NCBI RefSeq assembly: GCF_003712195.1
Contig: NZ_RDSD01000006.1
Coordinates: 124,001 to 188,000 of the forward strand
Reading direction: 5' to 3'
From: Proteiniphilum sp. X52
GTDB lineage: Bacteria > Bacteroidota > Bacteroidia > Bacteroidales > Dysgonomonadaceae
Length of the DNA stretch: 64,000 bases
The notes beneath the pieces were generated by a model, which saw only the letters and a list, made by a program, of their open reading frames with translations, had not been told where the DNA came from and did no database searches. A program made the translations under genes and the position numbers. Position 1 is the first letter of the stretch. Each line of letters begins with the position of its first letter. Shown piece by piece: positions 1 through 9,682 of the stretch.

Positions 1-2557
1 TGATTAATCCATCCACATCGGCATCATAGAATGTAAAAGCTCCGGGAGTAATTTTTAATTCCACCATTCGGGTTTCACCCGCTTTGAGATGTATCCTCCG
101 GAATGCCCTCAACGACTTGTTGGGAGCCTCGGGATCGTTATTCCGCCTGACATAGACCTGCACCACTTCGTCTCCGTCGCGGGCAGAGGTATTTGTTACG
201 GGGATAGTTACAGTGATATCTTCGTTTTTCTTGATTTCTTTCGAGTTTATCGCGGCTTCTCCGTAAGTAAATGTGGAGTAACTCAGTCCGTGCCCAAACG
301 CATATAACGGCGCCTCCTTCATATAGCGGTAGGTTCTTCCTTCCATGTCATAATTCTCAAAGCCCTGGCGTTGCGGATCATTATGCCTGGAGAGGGCATT
401 GTCCAACTGTTCCAGGGTCTTGTAGAAGGTGACCGGCAGCCGTCCCGCGGGATTATAGTCGCCAAACAGCACATCGGCAACGGCAGTGCCGGCTGCCTGC
501 CCGCCATACCAGGCGCAAAGCAAGGCGTCGTAATTATGCTCGTCCTGTTCCAGCGCGAGGGCGCTACCGGTGCACAGCACAAAGACGACAGGTTTACCCG
601 TCTTCCTTAATTCAGCAAGAAACTCCCGTTGGATCCGGGGCAGGTCGATCGACACTTTGTCCCCGCCTTTAAAGCCTTCGGCATTGACCGGCATCTCTTC
701 CCCTTCGAGACTCGGCGATAGTCCTCCGACGTAAATGATGGCATCCACATCATTTAATTTCCCCATCAGGTTGGAGAAATCCGCTTTTTCTTTTCGGAAC
801 AGATCAAAACCGATAGTTACATTCCCTCCCTCCTGGATATGACTGAGAGTAATCGGGTAGTCCTTATCCTTTTCAAAATATGCCACATACTCGGCCGGGA
901 CGGTTGCTTCCCGTCCCTGGCGCGACAGCACCTCTTTTCCGTCGACAAACAAGCTGTAACCATCCGAGGCATGGGCCGAAAATACCACCTCTCCGGTATA
1001 GGGTGCGGTAAACAGGCCGGAAATACAAGTCGACGTATTTTCCCTCCCCACCCCCGGCGCCAAAGCAATACCGCCGTGAGTGCTGTAATGGATGCCTGTG
1101 GCATTGATTAGGGTGGCCGCAGCTTCCCCACTGAAAGTGGGGTTGTTGTAAAAGCTGACTTTCAATCCTTTTTCCCCCTGAGGGGCGCTCTTTAAGTTGT
1201 CATAGAGGGATGTCCTGGTCCATGGATCCACCCAGTCACAACCTTTGTCATAAATGATCTCTGCATCAGGAAGTTTCCTGCGGATTCCCTCAACAATAGT
1301 AACCGTACTGGAAGGCACTCCGTTGTAATTGCCCCACAGCATCACACTATCGGCGGCATTGGGACCGAGAACGGCTATCTTTTTTATCTTTTTGCTTAAG
1401 GGTAATATCTCATTGTTATTTTTGAGCAACGCCATCGATTCGCGAGCTACCTTCACCGCCTGTTCGCGGTGGCTGGGGGAGTCCACGACTGAATAGGGCA
1501 GATCGCTCCACGGCACCCTGTCGGCCGGGTCGAGCATACCGAGTTCAAACCATCCGCGCAACACGCGGCGCAGGGAGGCATCAATCTGTGCTTGGGTAAT
1601 CAGCCCTTGCTGTAAGGCAGTGGATAGATGCTCATATACCGGACCGCATTCCAGGTCGGTGGAATGGATCACCGCGTCGGCGGCGGCGGCCTCGGGCGTC
1701 GGGTGGGTCTGATGATGATTTTCCATGTAGAAATCGTTGATGGCCCAGCAGTCGGATACTACCATACCCTCGTATCCCCACCTGTTTCGCAGGATATCCA
1801 GCATCAGCAGATCACTGCCGCAGCAGGGTTGATCGTCATAGGCATTATAAGCACACATCACTTCACGGACATTGGCTTCACGGATAAGGGCTTCAAATGC
1901 GGGAAGATAAGTCTCCCATAAATCGCGTCGGGAAACCAGCGCATTGTATGAATGCCTGTTCCATTCGGGGCCGCTATGCACCGCAAAATGCTTGGCGCAG
2001 GCATGGGTCTTGCGATATACCGGATGATCTCCCTGTAATCCTTTCACAGCAGCTATTCCCAGCCGGCCTGTCAGGTATGGGTCTTCACCATAGGTCTCCT
2101 GTCCCCGTCCCCACCGCGGGTCACGGAAGATATTGATATTAGGGGTCCAGAAGGAAAGTCCCTGATAACGCCCGCGTTTTCCTTCACCAACAAACCGGTT
2201 GTATTTGGCACGGGCTTCATCGGATATCATCGCGAAAGTTTTCCGGTGTTCGGGCTCGTTCCATGTCGCAGCCAAACCGATAGCCTGGGGGAATACAGTG
2301 GCCAGTCCGGCTCGCGCCACGCCGTGCAACGCCTCGCCCCACCAGTCGTACTCAGGTATTCCAAGCCGGGGCACGGCTTTGGAATTCATCATCATCAGCC
2401 CGATTTTTTCTTCGGGTTCAAGCAAGGAGAGGAGGTTCTCTATCCGCTCTTCAATGGGGAGGTCGGGATCCTGGAACAGGTGCTGGTAACGCACCTGACC
2501 GAATAAGGCAGGAAGGGAAAATCCGGCCAAGAGACTGAAAAGCAATATTTTCTTCAT
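1..2557 (-). CDS. GH3 family beta-glycosidase (beta-xylosidase/beta-glucosidase type), 3' end outside window
   Basis: Translated by eye from the reverse strand: ATG at 2557, signal peptide MKKILLFSLLAGFSLPALFGQ, then an open frame of about 852 codons running off the left edge. The GH3 N-terminal barrel contains WTPNINIFRDPRWGRGQETYGEDP, split here as a family hallmark, KHFAVHSGPE, and VVSDCWAI with the presumed nucleophile Asp at about residue 269 (a Trp follows where Gly is common). A PA14-like insert (about 465-590) interrupts the C-terminal GH3 domain, as in many Bacteroidetes xylosidases, and a fibronectin-III-like end begins near 770. The family releases terminal beta-linked glucose or xylose; in this locus, xylo-oligosaccharide trimming in the periplasm is the likely role. 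It lies 31 bp downstream of a SusD gene, probably in the same operon. Only the last residues should be missing. Exact substrate is inferred from context. Confidence 0.9.
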   Translation of the reverse strand, partial: MKKILLFSLLAGFSLPALFGQVRYQHLFQDPDLPIEERIENLLSLLEPEEKIGLMMMNSKAVPRLGIPEYDWWGEALHGVARAGLATVFPQAIGLAATWNEPEHRKTFAMISDEARAKYNRFVGEGKRGRYQGLSFWTPNINIFRDPRWGRGQETYGEDPYLTGRLGIAAVKGLQGDHPVYRKTHACAKHFAVHSGPEWNRHSYNALVSRRDLWETYLPAFEALIREANVREVMCAYNAYDDQPCCGSDLLMLDILRNRWGYEGMVVSDCWAINDFYMENHHQTHPTPEAAAADAVIHSTDLECGPVYEHLSTALQQGLITQAQIDASLRRVLRGWFELGMLDPADRVPWSDLPYSVVDSPSHREQAVKVARESMALLKNNNEILPLSKKIKKIAVLGPNAADSVMLWGNYNGVPSSTVTIVEGIRRKLPDAEIIYDKGCDWVDPWTRTSLYDNLKSAPQGEKGLKVSFYNNPTFSGEAAATLINATGIHYSTHGGIALAPGVGRENTSTCISGLFTAPYTGEVVFSAHASDGYSLFVDGKEVLSRQGREATVPAEYVAYFEKDKDYPITLSHIQEGGNVTIGFDLFRKEKADFSNLMGKLNDVDAIIYVGGLSPSLEGEEMPVNAEGFKGGDKVSIDLPRIQREFLAELRKTGKPVVFVLCTGSALALEQDEHNYDALLCAWYGGQAAGTAVADVLFGDYNPAGRLPVTFYKTLEQLDNALSRHNDPQRQGFENYDMEGRTYRYMKEAPLYAFGHGLSYSTFTYGEAAINSKEIKKNEDITVTIPVTNTSARDGDEVVQVYVRRNNDPEAPNKSLRAFRRIHLKAGETRMVELKITPGAFTFYDADVDGLI

Positions 2558-2588
2558 AGGCTATCTCTTTTGATATATAAATCCACAA

Positions 2589-4520
2589 TCAATATCCGGG
2601 ATTTTGGTAAGCCTTCTTTTCCTCCTGGCTCATTGTCATACCATCTATTTGTCCTTGAGGTATCGGGCGCAAATAGTGAAAAGGCTCAATCTTACGGGTA
2701 AAAGTTTCGGGGGTATGATCTCCTTTCGAAGAACCACAAATGGTGTAGGTGGCCGCCACTTCCGCCCATTTCTGCGTACGAACCAAATCGTGCCAGCGAT
2801 ACCCTTCTCCAAAATATTCCCGGCTACGTTCTTCCAGAATATAGTCCACATCAATCACATCGGGAGTTGCCGCAACCATTTGGAGACTCTTATCTTCAAT
2901 TTTTTGGTAATTGCCATTATTCTTCCAGCGCCATTTTCCGGCACGTTCACGAAGCACATTCACCAAATCCCGGGCACTGACAGAACCGGTCGCTCCTTTA
3001 ACAGATGCTTCAGCAGCAATCAGGTAAAACTCGGAGAATTTCGCAATATTCCATGGACGGGTAATAGCCCCGTTGGGCTGTCCAAGTCCCTCCCCGTTAT
3101 CAGTCCGATAAGTTCCCAGTTTCCATAGACCGGGATAAACAATACGGCTTATCCCGCTCGGGGCAATCACCCAGTCGGCTCTGCCAGGCAAAGTTCCGGC
3201 GCCTATGTTACTTGCTCCGGCACCTGTAGGATAGCTTACAGGATTTTCAGGTTCTTCATCCAGAAACGTGAGTAAAGGGTCTCCATTGTTTACGGGAAGA
3301 CCGTTTGCATTGTATAGGGTTTCATCAGCGACTCCACCTTTTTTCCAGTTTCCATAATACACTGTGGCAAAGGTGCCATCGAAGCGGCTGTCATTCTCCT
3401 TATCGCTAAAAGTATGGGTATAGGCTTCAATGGTTGGCGCCATACGGGTCCAAGGTCGGCCTCCCCACTGCACAGCTTCGCGTTGGACAGAAGAAATATT
3501 ATAATCGGTGCCGTTTGCCGAACTTTTAATATCTGTATAGTTACAGGTAACAAACCAAACCGCGAAGTTTTCCGGTGCTCCACCTCCGGAATAAGAGAGA
3601 CTGGCCTGATTATAATACTCGTCTTGAATGTGATCGGAATAAAGAACGATTTCCTTGTTTCGATCGTTGCTACCCAGATTGACATCATAATAATAGTCCA
3701 ATAACCCAAATGGCCCGGGGTTTTCAATGCCCTGCAAGGCTACGTCATACGCCTCTTGGAAATACCATGCCGCATCATGTCCATCGGGATCAGTTCTGGG
3801 TGTTTCAGGATAAGTGGGAATATTATTGGGATTTTCGAGCCACCATGCATAGGTAAGGTATGCTTTCGAAAGAAACAAGCGGGCCGCTGTTTTTGTCACT
3901 GTACCAGTCAGTCGTCCTGTTTCGGGAAGATGTTCAACCGCTGCCTTCAAATCGGGGAAAATAGCCTTTGTATATACCTCGGGAACGGTATTCCTGACGG
4001 AAACACGCGTAGGCGTTATATTATATTTTAGCTCACCGCTTCCTAAGTCAAGAGGAACACCACCAAAGGTCTGTACAAGCAAAAAATAGTCATATGCCCG
4101 CCAAAAGCGCGCCTCGGAGATCATCGCTTCCGAAAACCCCACCAGACTTGCCTCTTCGATGATACCACTGGCAGTATTGATATTTGAATAAACCGCCCCC
4201 CAAAGGGCATCAGACCGGCTGGTTTGGGGAGTTAACGAACCCACTCCCGACATATCGGCATCCTTGAAATTTCCGTCCGCGCTTTGGGCCCAGGTATATT
4301 CATCGGTGCCGCTTTGCGTGGCAGCATAATAATACTGCCCCAGAAAATAACGTGTATGTGCGTACAATGACGTTAGCCCCATCCGCAAACCTTGTTCGGT
4401 TTTGAAGAATCCCGGCTCATAGATGGAACGGGGATTTTCATCCAGAATATCGTTGGAACAACCCCCAGACAATAATACCGCTGTGATTATTCCTACTATT
4501 GCATAAATTATTTTTTTCAT
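2589..4520 (-). CDS. SusD/RagB-family glycan-binding lipoprotein
   Basis: A 643-residue protein with a lipoprotein signal (LLSGGC, lipidated Cys21), a SusD-type N-terminus (NDILDENPRSIYEP) and the typical C-terminal SusD ending with FGEGYRWHDLVR and a final NPGY. SusD proteins sit on the outer membrane, cap their SusC partner and deliver oligosaccharides to it. The gene follows its SusC partner after a 142-bp gap that holds one copy of the conserved leader hairpin (4540-4626), whose edge is 20 nt before this ATG. It precedes the GH3 gene. Together the three look like a small xylo-oligosaccharide uptake module next to the main xylan locus; the ligand is an inference. Confidence 0.95.
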   Translation of the reverse strand: MKKIIYAIVGIITAVLLSGGCSNDILDENPRSIYEPGFFKTEQGLRMGLTSLYAHTRYFLGQYYYAATQSGTDEYTWAQSADGNFKDADMSGVGSLTPQTSRSDALWGAVYSNINTASGIIEEASLVGFSEAMISEARFWRAYDYFLLVQTFGGVPLDLGSGELKYNITPTRVSVRNTVPEVYTKAIFPDLKAAVEHLPETGRLTGTVTKTAARLFLSKAYLTYAWWLENPNNIPTYPETPRTDPDGHDAAWYFQEAYDVALQGIENPGPFGLLDYYYDVNLGSNDRNKEIVLYSDHIQDEYYNQASLSYSGGGAPENFAVWFVTCNYTDIKSSANGTDYNISSVQREAVQWGGRPWTRMAPTIEAYTHTFSDKENDSRFDGTFATVYYGNWKKGGVADETLYNANGLPVNNGDPLLTFLDEEPENPVSYPTGAGASNIGAGTLPGRADWVIAPSGISRIVYPGLWKLGTYRTDNGEGLGQPNGAITRPWNIAKFSEFYLIAAEASVKGATGSVSARDLVNVLRERAGKWRWKNNGNYQKIEDKSLQMVAATPDVIDVDYILEERSREYFGEGYRWHDLVRTQKWAEVAATYTICGSSKGDHTPETFTRKIEPFHYLRPIPQGQIDGMTMSQEEKKAYQNPGY

Positions 4521-4539
4521 ATGATCATTTTATTGTTTT

Positions 4540-4626
4540 ATTTCGGTATATGGAACCTTCGATGTGCAAAATAATCATTTCCCTGGGGGTGTTTGATGAT
4601 TATTGTAAACAGGTCGGTTTCATATC
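4540..4626 (-). promoter_or_regulatory. Conserved leader element with hairpin, copy 1 (between susC and susD)
   Basis: About 87 bp nearly identical to the element at 16654-16740 and sharing its gene-proximal half with 9594-9640. It contains an inverted repeat, AATAATCAT (4570-4578) with ATGATTATT (4596-4604), around a C/G-rich loop. The gene-proximal edge lies exactly 20 nt before the SusD start codon, the same distance as copy 3 before its gene. Function unknown; an RNA structure controlling translation or mRNA stability of the downstream gene is plausible. Confidence 0.75.
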
Positions 4627-4662
4627 AATATTTTGTCAATGTTGGATAAAGTTTTAAAATAC

Positions 4663-7600
4663 TCAGAAGGTTAAATTTATACCTATCAAAAAGTTACGGG
4701 TCTGTGGTGTGTTGGTACCCACTGTGAGCATGGTACTTTCATTGTATGGGAGGTCACCGGTCACAGCCGCGTTCTCATCGCCATATGAATTGGTTACAGG
4801 ATCCAATCCCGTCTCAATATTGAAAGGAGAAAAGAGAACAAAAAGGTTTTGCACCGCGCAATAGATCCGTGCGCTCTCAATCCCCGTTCTTTTCATCCAG
4901 GATTGATCCGGTTGAAAGTTATAACCCATTGTAATTTGCCCCACTTTAAAATAAGATCCGTCAAAATATCCCAACGTAGATCCATATTTCGGGTTATCAC
5001 CGCTGGTAGCTCCTCCCGGTTTAGGATACTTGGCACCCCTATTTTCCGGAGTCCAGTAGTCGACTTTCACATTTCCCCGTCGTCCGGAAAGCATATTCAA
5101 ATAACCATTTGCGGCATGAAGCGAACTTACAAGGACGCCTCCATGCTGATAGGTCCCGATCAGACTCAAGTCTAAGTTTTTATAAGCCATCCGTGTATTG
5201 AATCCCCCCAACCAGTCGGGATCGGCACTGATGACCTGGCGGTCTTCTGCTCCTATCTGTCTCAGCGGGGCTCCGTTGGTATCATAACCTCCCGTATATT
5301 TGACTTTGATCATACCCGCGTTTCCACCGGGTTCCAGCAAGCTTAGATGGGGCTCTCCCTCCTGCCAGAGTCCGACACGTTCATAGTCATAGATGGAATT
5401 GATGGGGTAACCCACAAACCAGGCGTTTCCTTCGTCCCTGTCCTGGCCTGATGCCAGTTCCACGATTTTATTCTTGTTTAAGTAAAAGTTCAGGCCTGCC
5501 TCCCACGACCAACCGTTGTTATTTTCGATGATGTTCCCGCTTAATGCAAGTTCAAATCCCTTATTCCGCGACTTACCCACATTGGCCCAGTAACTTGGCA
5601 CACCGGTTGTGGAAGGAAGGTTCACCTTCATCAGCAGATCGTTGGTATTGACGATATAATAATCAGCAGAGCCTTGTAGCCGGTTATTCAGCAATGAAAA
5701 CTCCAATCCGATATTATAGGTGCTTGAAAACTCCCAACCCAACGAAGAATTCTGGACTTCCGACACGTAAGCCCCAATGGTTGTGGTGGTTCCGAAATTG
5801 TAGGGACGGACGGTGAGGCGTCCCAAGGTAGCATAAGGGGATACTGCCTGATTGGATGTTTGCCCCCAACCAAGACGGAGTTTCAGGTTGTCTATCCAGC
5901 CTATATTTCCAATAAATTCTTCTTTACCGAGGTTCCAACCTGCGGAAATGGCCGGATAAGTATGCCATTTGTAGCCGGGAGAAAGACGTGAAGAGCCGTC
6001 GGAACGTATTGCCAGGGAGAGCATGTACCGACTGTCATAATCATACATAACGCGTCCCATCCACGATTTCAGCCCCCATTCCTCATATGACTGGTCCGCG
6101 GGATCGACCGTGACATCATCTTTGGCGGCCTGCCCCAGATTCCAGTATTGGAAATGATCCGACGGGATATTCTGCGCTCTTACCAGTGAGCGATCATAAT
6201 GGGTTGCCTCTTCCGAATACAAGCCGGTAAAATTCAAATGATGCTTATCAAAGTATTTATCATAAGTTACCACATTCTCCGCCACCCACTGATAGGTGAG
6301 CGACTTCTCCAATGAGCCCGTAGACGCCGCGGTAGTAGTGGAGCTGAAAATCCCTTCTCCCTGATATTGCCCCCTGTTGACCCCCCTCAGGTTCAATCCC
6401 AGGTTGATGCGGTAACTCAATCCCTCCACACCGGGTATTTTCACCTCTCCATATAGTGAGTTATAGGATCCGTATCCTTTTTTATTATCGGCATATTTAT
6501 CTCCAAGGGCAAGCACCCTCTCGCGGGTATAAGTCCATGTGTCATCTGCCACAGAATGGATTATCGGTTTCAATGTGCCGTCAGAGTTCAGCGGATCGAT
6601 AAGAGGAGAGGTGGATAAGGTGCTGTACATCCCGAGGTTCTGACCGTTTGTCACATTATAGTTATTATTCGTTGTCAATCCGAAACGAAAATACCGACCT
6701 ACGCTTTGGTCTATGTTTGCACGAAGGTTGACACGATTATAATCCTGCCCGGGCAAAAGCGATTTATCTTCATAGTATCCTGCTCCAAAACTATAACTAC
6801 TCTTGTCTGTTCCACCCGAGATAGTCACATCATGACTCATCACCATCCCCGGCTCGAACATCAATTCCTGCCAATCGGTATTCGTCCCTTCTGTCTCATC
6901 ACTTCCCAAAGAGGGTCTGGATCCTCCGCCCTCCACATTTTCCCGGTAGACACCGGCATCATGCCGTAGTTGATAAAGCTCGTCACCCGTCATCATCGGA
7001 TAGCGGTTATAGAGTGATTTCACACCATAATAAGCATTATAGCTTACCCTTGCCTTTTGTCCGGACACACCTTTAAATGTGGTGATCATTATCACGCCGT
7101 TAGCCCCCCTTGATCCATAGATTGCCGTGGAAGAGGCATCTTTGAGGATATCGATACTCTTAATGTCATTTGGATTAATATCCGAAAGGGTCCCGGCAAA
7201 AGGTATTCCATCAAGCACGATAAGCGGGTCATTGTCGGCATTCAGGGAACGGGTGCCCCGTATACGGATTTGCATATCAGCCCCGGGCTTGGAACTGCTT
7301 TGTTGCATTTGTACCCCGGGAAGGCGCCCCTGTAAGGCAGTCGTCAAATTCCCTGTGGGTATGTTCCTTAGCACATCACCCTGCATTGAAGAAACCGATC
7401 CCGTAACCGCTTCTCTTCTCATCGTTCCGTAACCGACCACCACCACTTCTTCCAACAATGCCATATCCTCTTCCATGATAATACGCAGGGAGGTCCTTCC
7501 GTCCAACGCTATGGTTTGGGGGGCCATCCCGACGTAAGACACCTCCAAAGTGGCATTGGAGGGCACATTAGTCAACATGAAACTGCCATCGGCATCAGTA

Positions 7601-7785
7601 ACCGTGCCAATAGAGGTGCCGTGTACCTGCACAGTCACGCCGATAAGCAATTCTCCTTTCACATCAGTAACCGTTCCCCTCACGGTAATGTTCTGGGCAA
7701 ACGCGTGTTGGGAAAATGCCCATACCCATAGCAGCAAAATCCCTCTAGATAGATTTAAAATTTGCTTTTTCATCTCATTTTTCAT
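4663..7785 (-). CDS. SusC/RagA-family TonB-dependent outer-membrane transporter
   Basis: A 1040-residue SusC-type protein: signal peptide ending near HAFAQ, an N-terminal carboxypeptidase-regulatory-like beta-sandwich (about 32-110, VRGTVTDVKGELLIGVTV), the TonB-box region EEVVVVGYG, a plug with PLIVLDGIPF, then the long beta-barrel ending in a terminal Phe (INLTF). It imports oligosaccharides across the outer membrane together with the SusD encoded next. Two ATGs are possible, at 7785 and 7773. It is divergent from the Nudix-type regulator at 8225, with a 439-bp AT-rich region between, so that regulator is the likeliest controller. Substrate class (xylo- or arabinoxylo-oligosaccharide) is inferred from the neighbours. 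Confidence 0.95.
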   Translation of the reverse strand: MKNEMKKQILNLSRGILLLWVWAFSQHAFAQNITVRGTVTDVKGELLIGVTVQVHGTSIGTVTDADGSFMLTNVPSNATLEVSYVGMAPQTIALDGRTSLRIIMEEDMALLEEVVVVGYGTMRREAVTGSVSSMQGDVLRNIPTGNLTTALQGRLPGVQMQQSSSKPGADMQIRIRGTRSLNADNDPLIVLDGIPFAGTLSDINPNDIKSIDILKDASSTAIYGSRGANGVIMITTFKGVSGQKARVSYNAYYGVKSLYNRYPMMTGDELYQLRHDAGVYRENVEGGGSRPSLGSDETEGTNTDWQELMFEPGMVMSHDVTISGGTDKSSYSFGAGYYEDKSLLPGQDYNRVNLRANIDQSVGRYFRFGLTTNNNYNVTNGQNLGMYSTLSTSPLIDPLNSDGTLKPIIHSVADDTWTYTRERVLALGDKYADNKKGYGSYNSLYGEVKIPGVEGLSYRINLGLNLRGVNRGQYQGEGIFSSTTTAASTGSLEKSLTYQWVAENVVTYDKYFDKHHLNFTGLYSEEATHYDRSLVRAQNIPSDHFQYWNLGQAAKDDVTVDPADQSYEEWGLKSWMGRVMYDYDSRYMLSLAIRSDGSSRLSPGYKWHTYPAISAGWNLGKEEFIGNIGWIDNLKLRLGWGQTSNQAVSPYATLGRLTVRPYNFGTTTTIGAYVSEVQNSSLGWEFSSTYNIGLEFSLLNNRLQGSADYYIVNTNDLLMKVNLPSTTGVPSYWANVGKSRNKGFELALSGNIIENNNGWSWEAGLNFYLNKNKIVELASGQDRDEGNAWFVGYPINSIYDYERVGLWQEGEPHLSLLEPGGNAGMIKVKYTGGYDTNGAPLRQIGAEDRQVISADPDWLGGFNTRMAYKNLDLSLIGTYQHGGVLVSSLHAANGYLNMLSGRRGNVKVDYWTPENRGAKYPKPGGATSGDNPKYGSTLGYFDGSYFKVGQITMGYNFQPDQSWMKRTGIESARIYCAVQNLFVLFSPFNIETGLDPVTNSYGDENAAVTGDLPYNESTMLTVGTNTPQTRNFLIGINLTF

Positions 7786-8224
7786 TTGTTTAAATTAATC
7801 ATTTCAAACAGGATAACTCTCGATCGGTACAGATTAATCCCCCTTTTTAGCCTATCACCGCTCCCTTCTTCCCTACTCCCCTATCATCGCAAAACGTGCA
7901 AGAATATGCCGGATCAATTCTTTTACATTTACCATTAACTTGTCAATACAACGTATTTACTTCATGTATTTATCACAATAACATCTTGTAGTATCGATTA
8001 ATTATGAGCCTATTAAATTCAATAATAGAATAAAAAAAATCAAAACTTATTGTACTTTATACATATATACAAGATATTATATTTTGCAAATATATGAATA
8101 TATTTCTATTTCAAAAGAATAAAATAACAAAAAAAACATAAATAATAAAATAAGAGGATTCTTCTTTATATTTCTTGTACAAGTAAAATTAATAGAATAA
8201 TTTTGTACTGAAAAAGAGAATCTT
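7786..8224. other. Divergent intergenic control region
   Basis: This 439-bp AT-rich stretch separates the SusC gene (minus) from the Nudix-type regulator (plus). No gene is visible. It contains three CTTGTA-type half sites (7985-7990, 8068-8073 on the other strand, and the palindrome at 8174-8183), a good promoter for the regulator, and a weaker minus-strand promoter candidate: TTTTG at 8116-8112, 17 nt, then TATATTTG at 8094-8087. Confidence 0.55.
8174..8205 (+). promoter_or_regulatory. Promoter of the Nudix-type regulator with overlapping palindromic operator candidate
   Basis: A -7 box TAATTTTG (8198-8205) matches the Bacteroidetes consensus TAnnTTTG. CTTG at 8174-8177 lies 20 nt upstream as the -33 box. 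The -33 box is embedded in a perfect 10-bp palindrome, CTTGTACAAG (8174-8183), so a repressor bound there would block the promoter. Autoregulation is an inference. Confidence 0.6.
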
Positions 8225-8989
8225 ATGACAAACATTCATATGTCCCCTCCCCCATCGGCGCCGCTCCCTTATAATCCTCATGTCTCTGTCGACTGTGTTG
8301 TTTTCGGTTTTGACGGGGAGAGGCTGAAAATCCTTTTGATCGAACGCACAATCAGTGAGGTAAATGGTAATTACAGCGATAAGAAACTGCCCGGCAGCAT
8401 TATTTATCAGGATGAAGATCTTGACACGGCCGCGACACGGGTCCTCAATGAACTTACCGGACTGAAAAACATTTTCCTGCATCAGTTCCATAGTTTTGGT
8501 GATCCCCAGAGGACTGGCAACCCCAGAGACAGGAACTGGCTTGAGAAAACAACTAAAATGAAAATTGGACGTATTGTGACCGTAGGGTATCTGGCCTTGA
8601 TCAAGATAAGCCGGAAAATCATCTTTGAATCGGAGAATACCACGGCCAGATGGTATGACATCGAATCGCTGGGCACCATGAAACTGGCCTTCGACCACAA
8701 TTCGATCGCGGAAGAAGCCCTAAGGTACATACGCCATCAGGTAATGCTCCAGCCTTACATGTTATTCGAACTATTACCCCGCAAATTCACTATGACACAG
8801 CTTCGTAATTTATACGACCTGATACTCGAGACAAAGTCGGATGTACGCAATTTTCAGAAAAAGGTACTGCTTATCGAGGGACTGGAACAACTCGATGAGG
8901 TACAGAAAAATGTCCCTTACCGGGCTCCCAGGCTGTACCGGTTTAACAAGAAAAAAGCAACAAAAGAAAGAAACAAGCACGGGTTCTGA
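8225..8989 (+). CDS. Nudix-domain transcriptional regulator (NrtR/AraR-like)
   Basis: A 254-residue protein with a Nudix-fold ligand domain (about 20-165: VDCVVFGFDGERLKILLIER, then KLPGSII) and a C-terminal winged-helix region (about 170-240). The Nudix box is degenerate: where hydrolases have REUXEEXGU, this protein has RVLNELTGL, so it is expected to sense rather than hydrolyse. Bacteroides thetaiotaomicron AraR, which controls arabinose use, is a Nudix-derived regulator of this design. Placed beside SusC/D, GH43 and GH3 genes, this protein probably responds to arabinose, xylose or a derivative. A second in-frame ATG lies at codon 6. Family assignment is firm; the ligand is an inference. 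Confidence 0.85.
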   Translation: MTNIHMSPPPSAPLPYNPHVSVDCVVFGFDGERLKILLIERTISEVNGNYSDKKLPGSIIYQDEDLDTAATRVLNELTGLKNIFLHQFHSFGDPQRTGNPRDRNWLEKTTKMKIGRIVTVGYLALIKISRKIIFESENTTARWYDIESLGTMKLAFDHNSIAEEALRYIRHQVMLQPYMLFELLPRKFTMTQLRNLYDLILETKSDVRNFQKKVLLIEGLEQLDEVQKNVPYRAPRLYRFNKKKATKERNKHGF

Positions 8990-9073
8990 GAGAATCAGGC
9001 TTTTCGGCTCGCGCGCGGGGAAACGATTACCGTGTAAAAAGAACGCCGGCAGGTAAGCCACCCGTGTGAAGTG

Positions 9074-9665
<592 letters not shown>

Positions 9666-9682
9666 TCATCCTCGGACATTTA

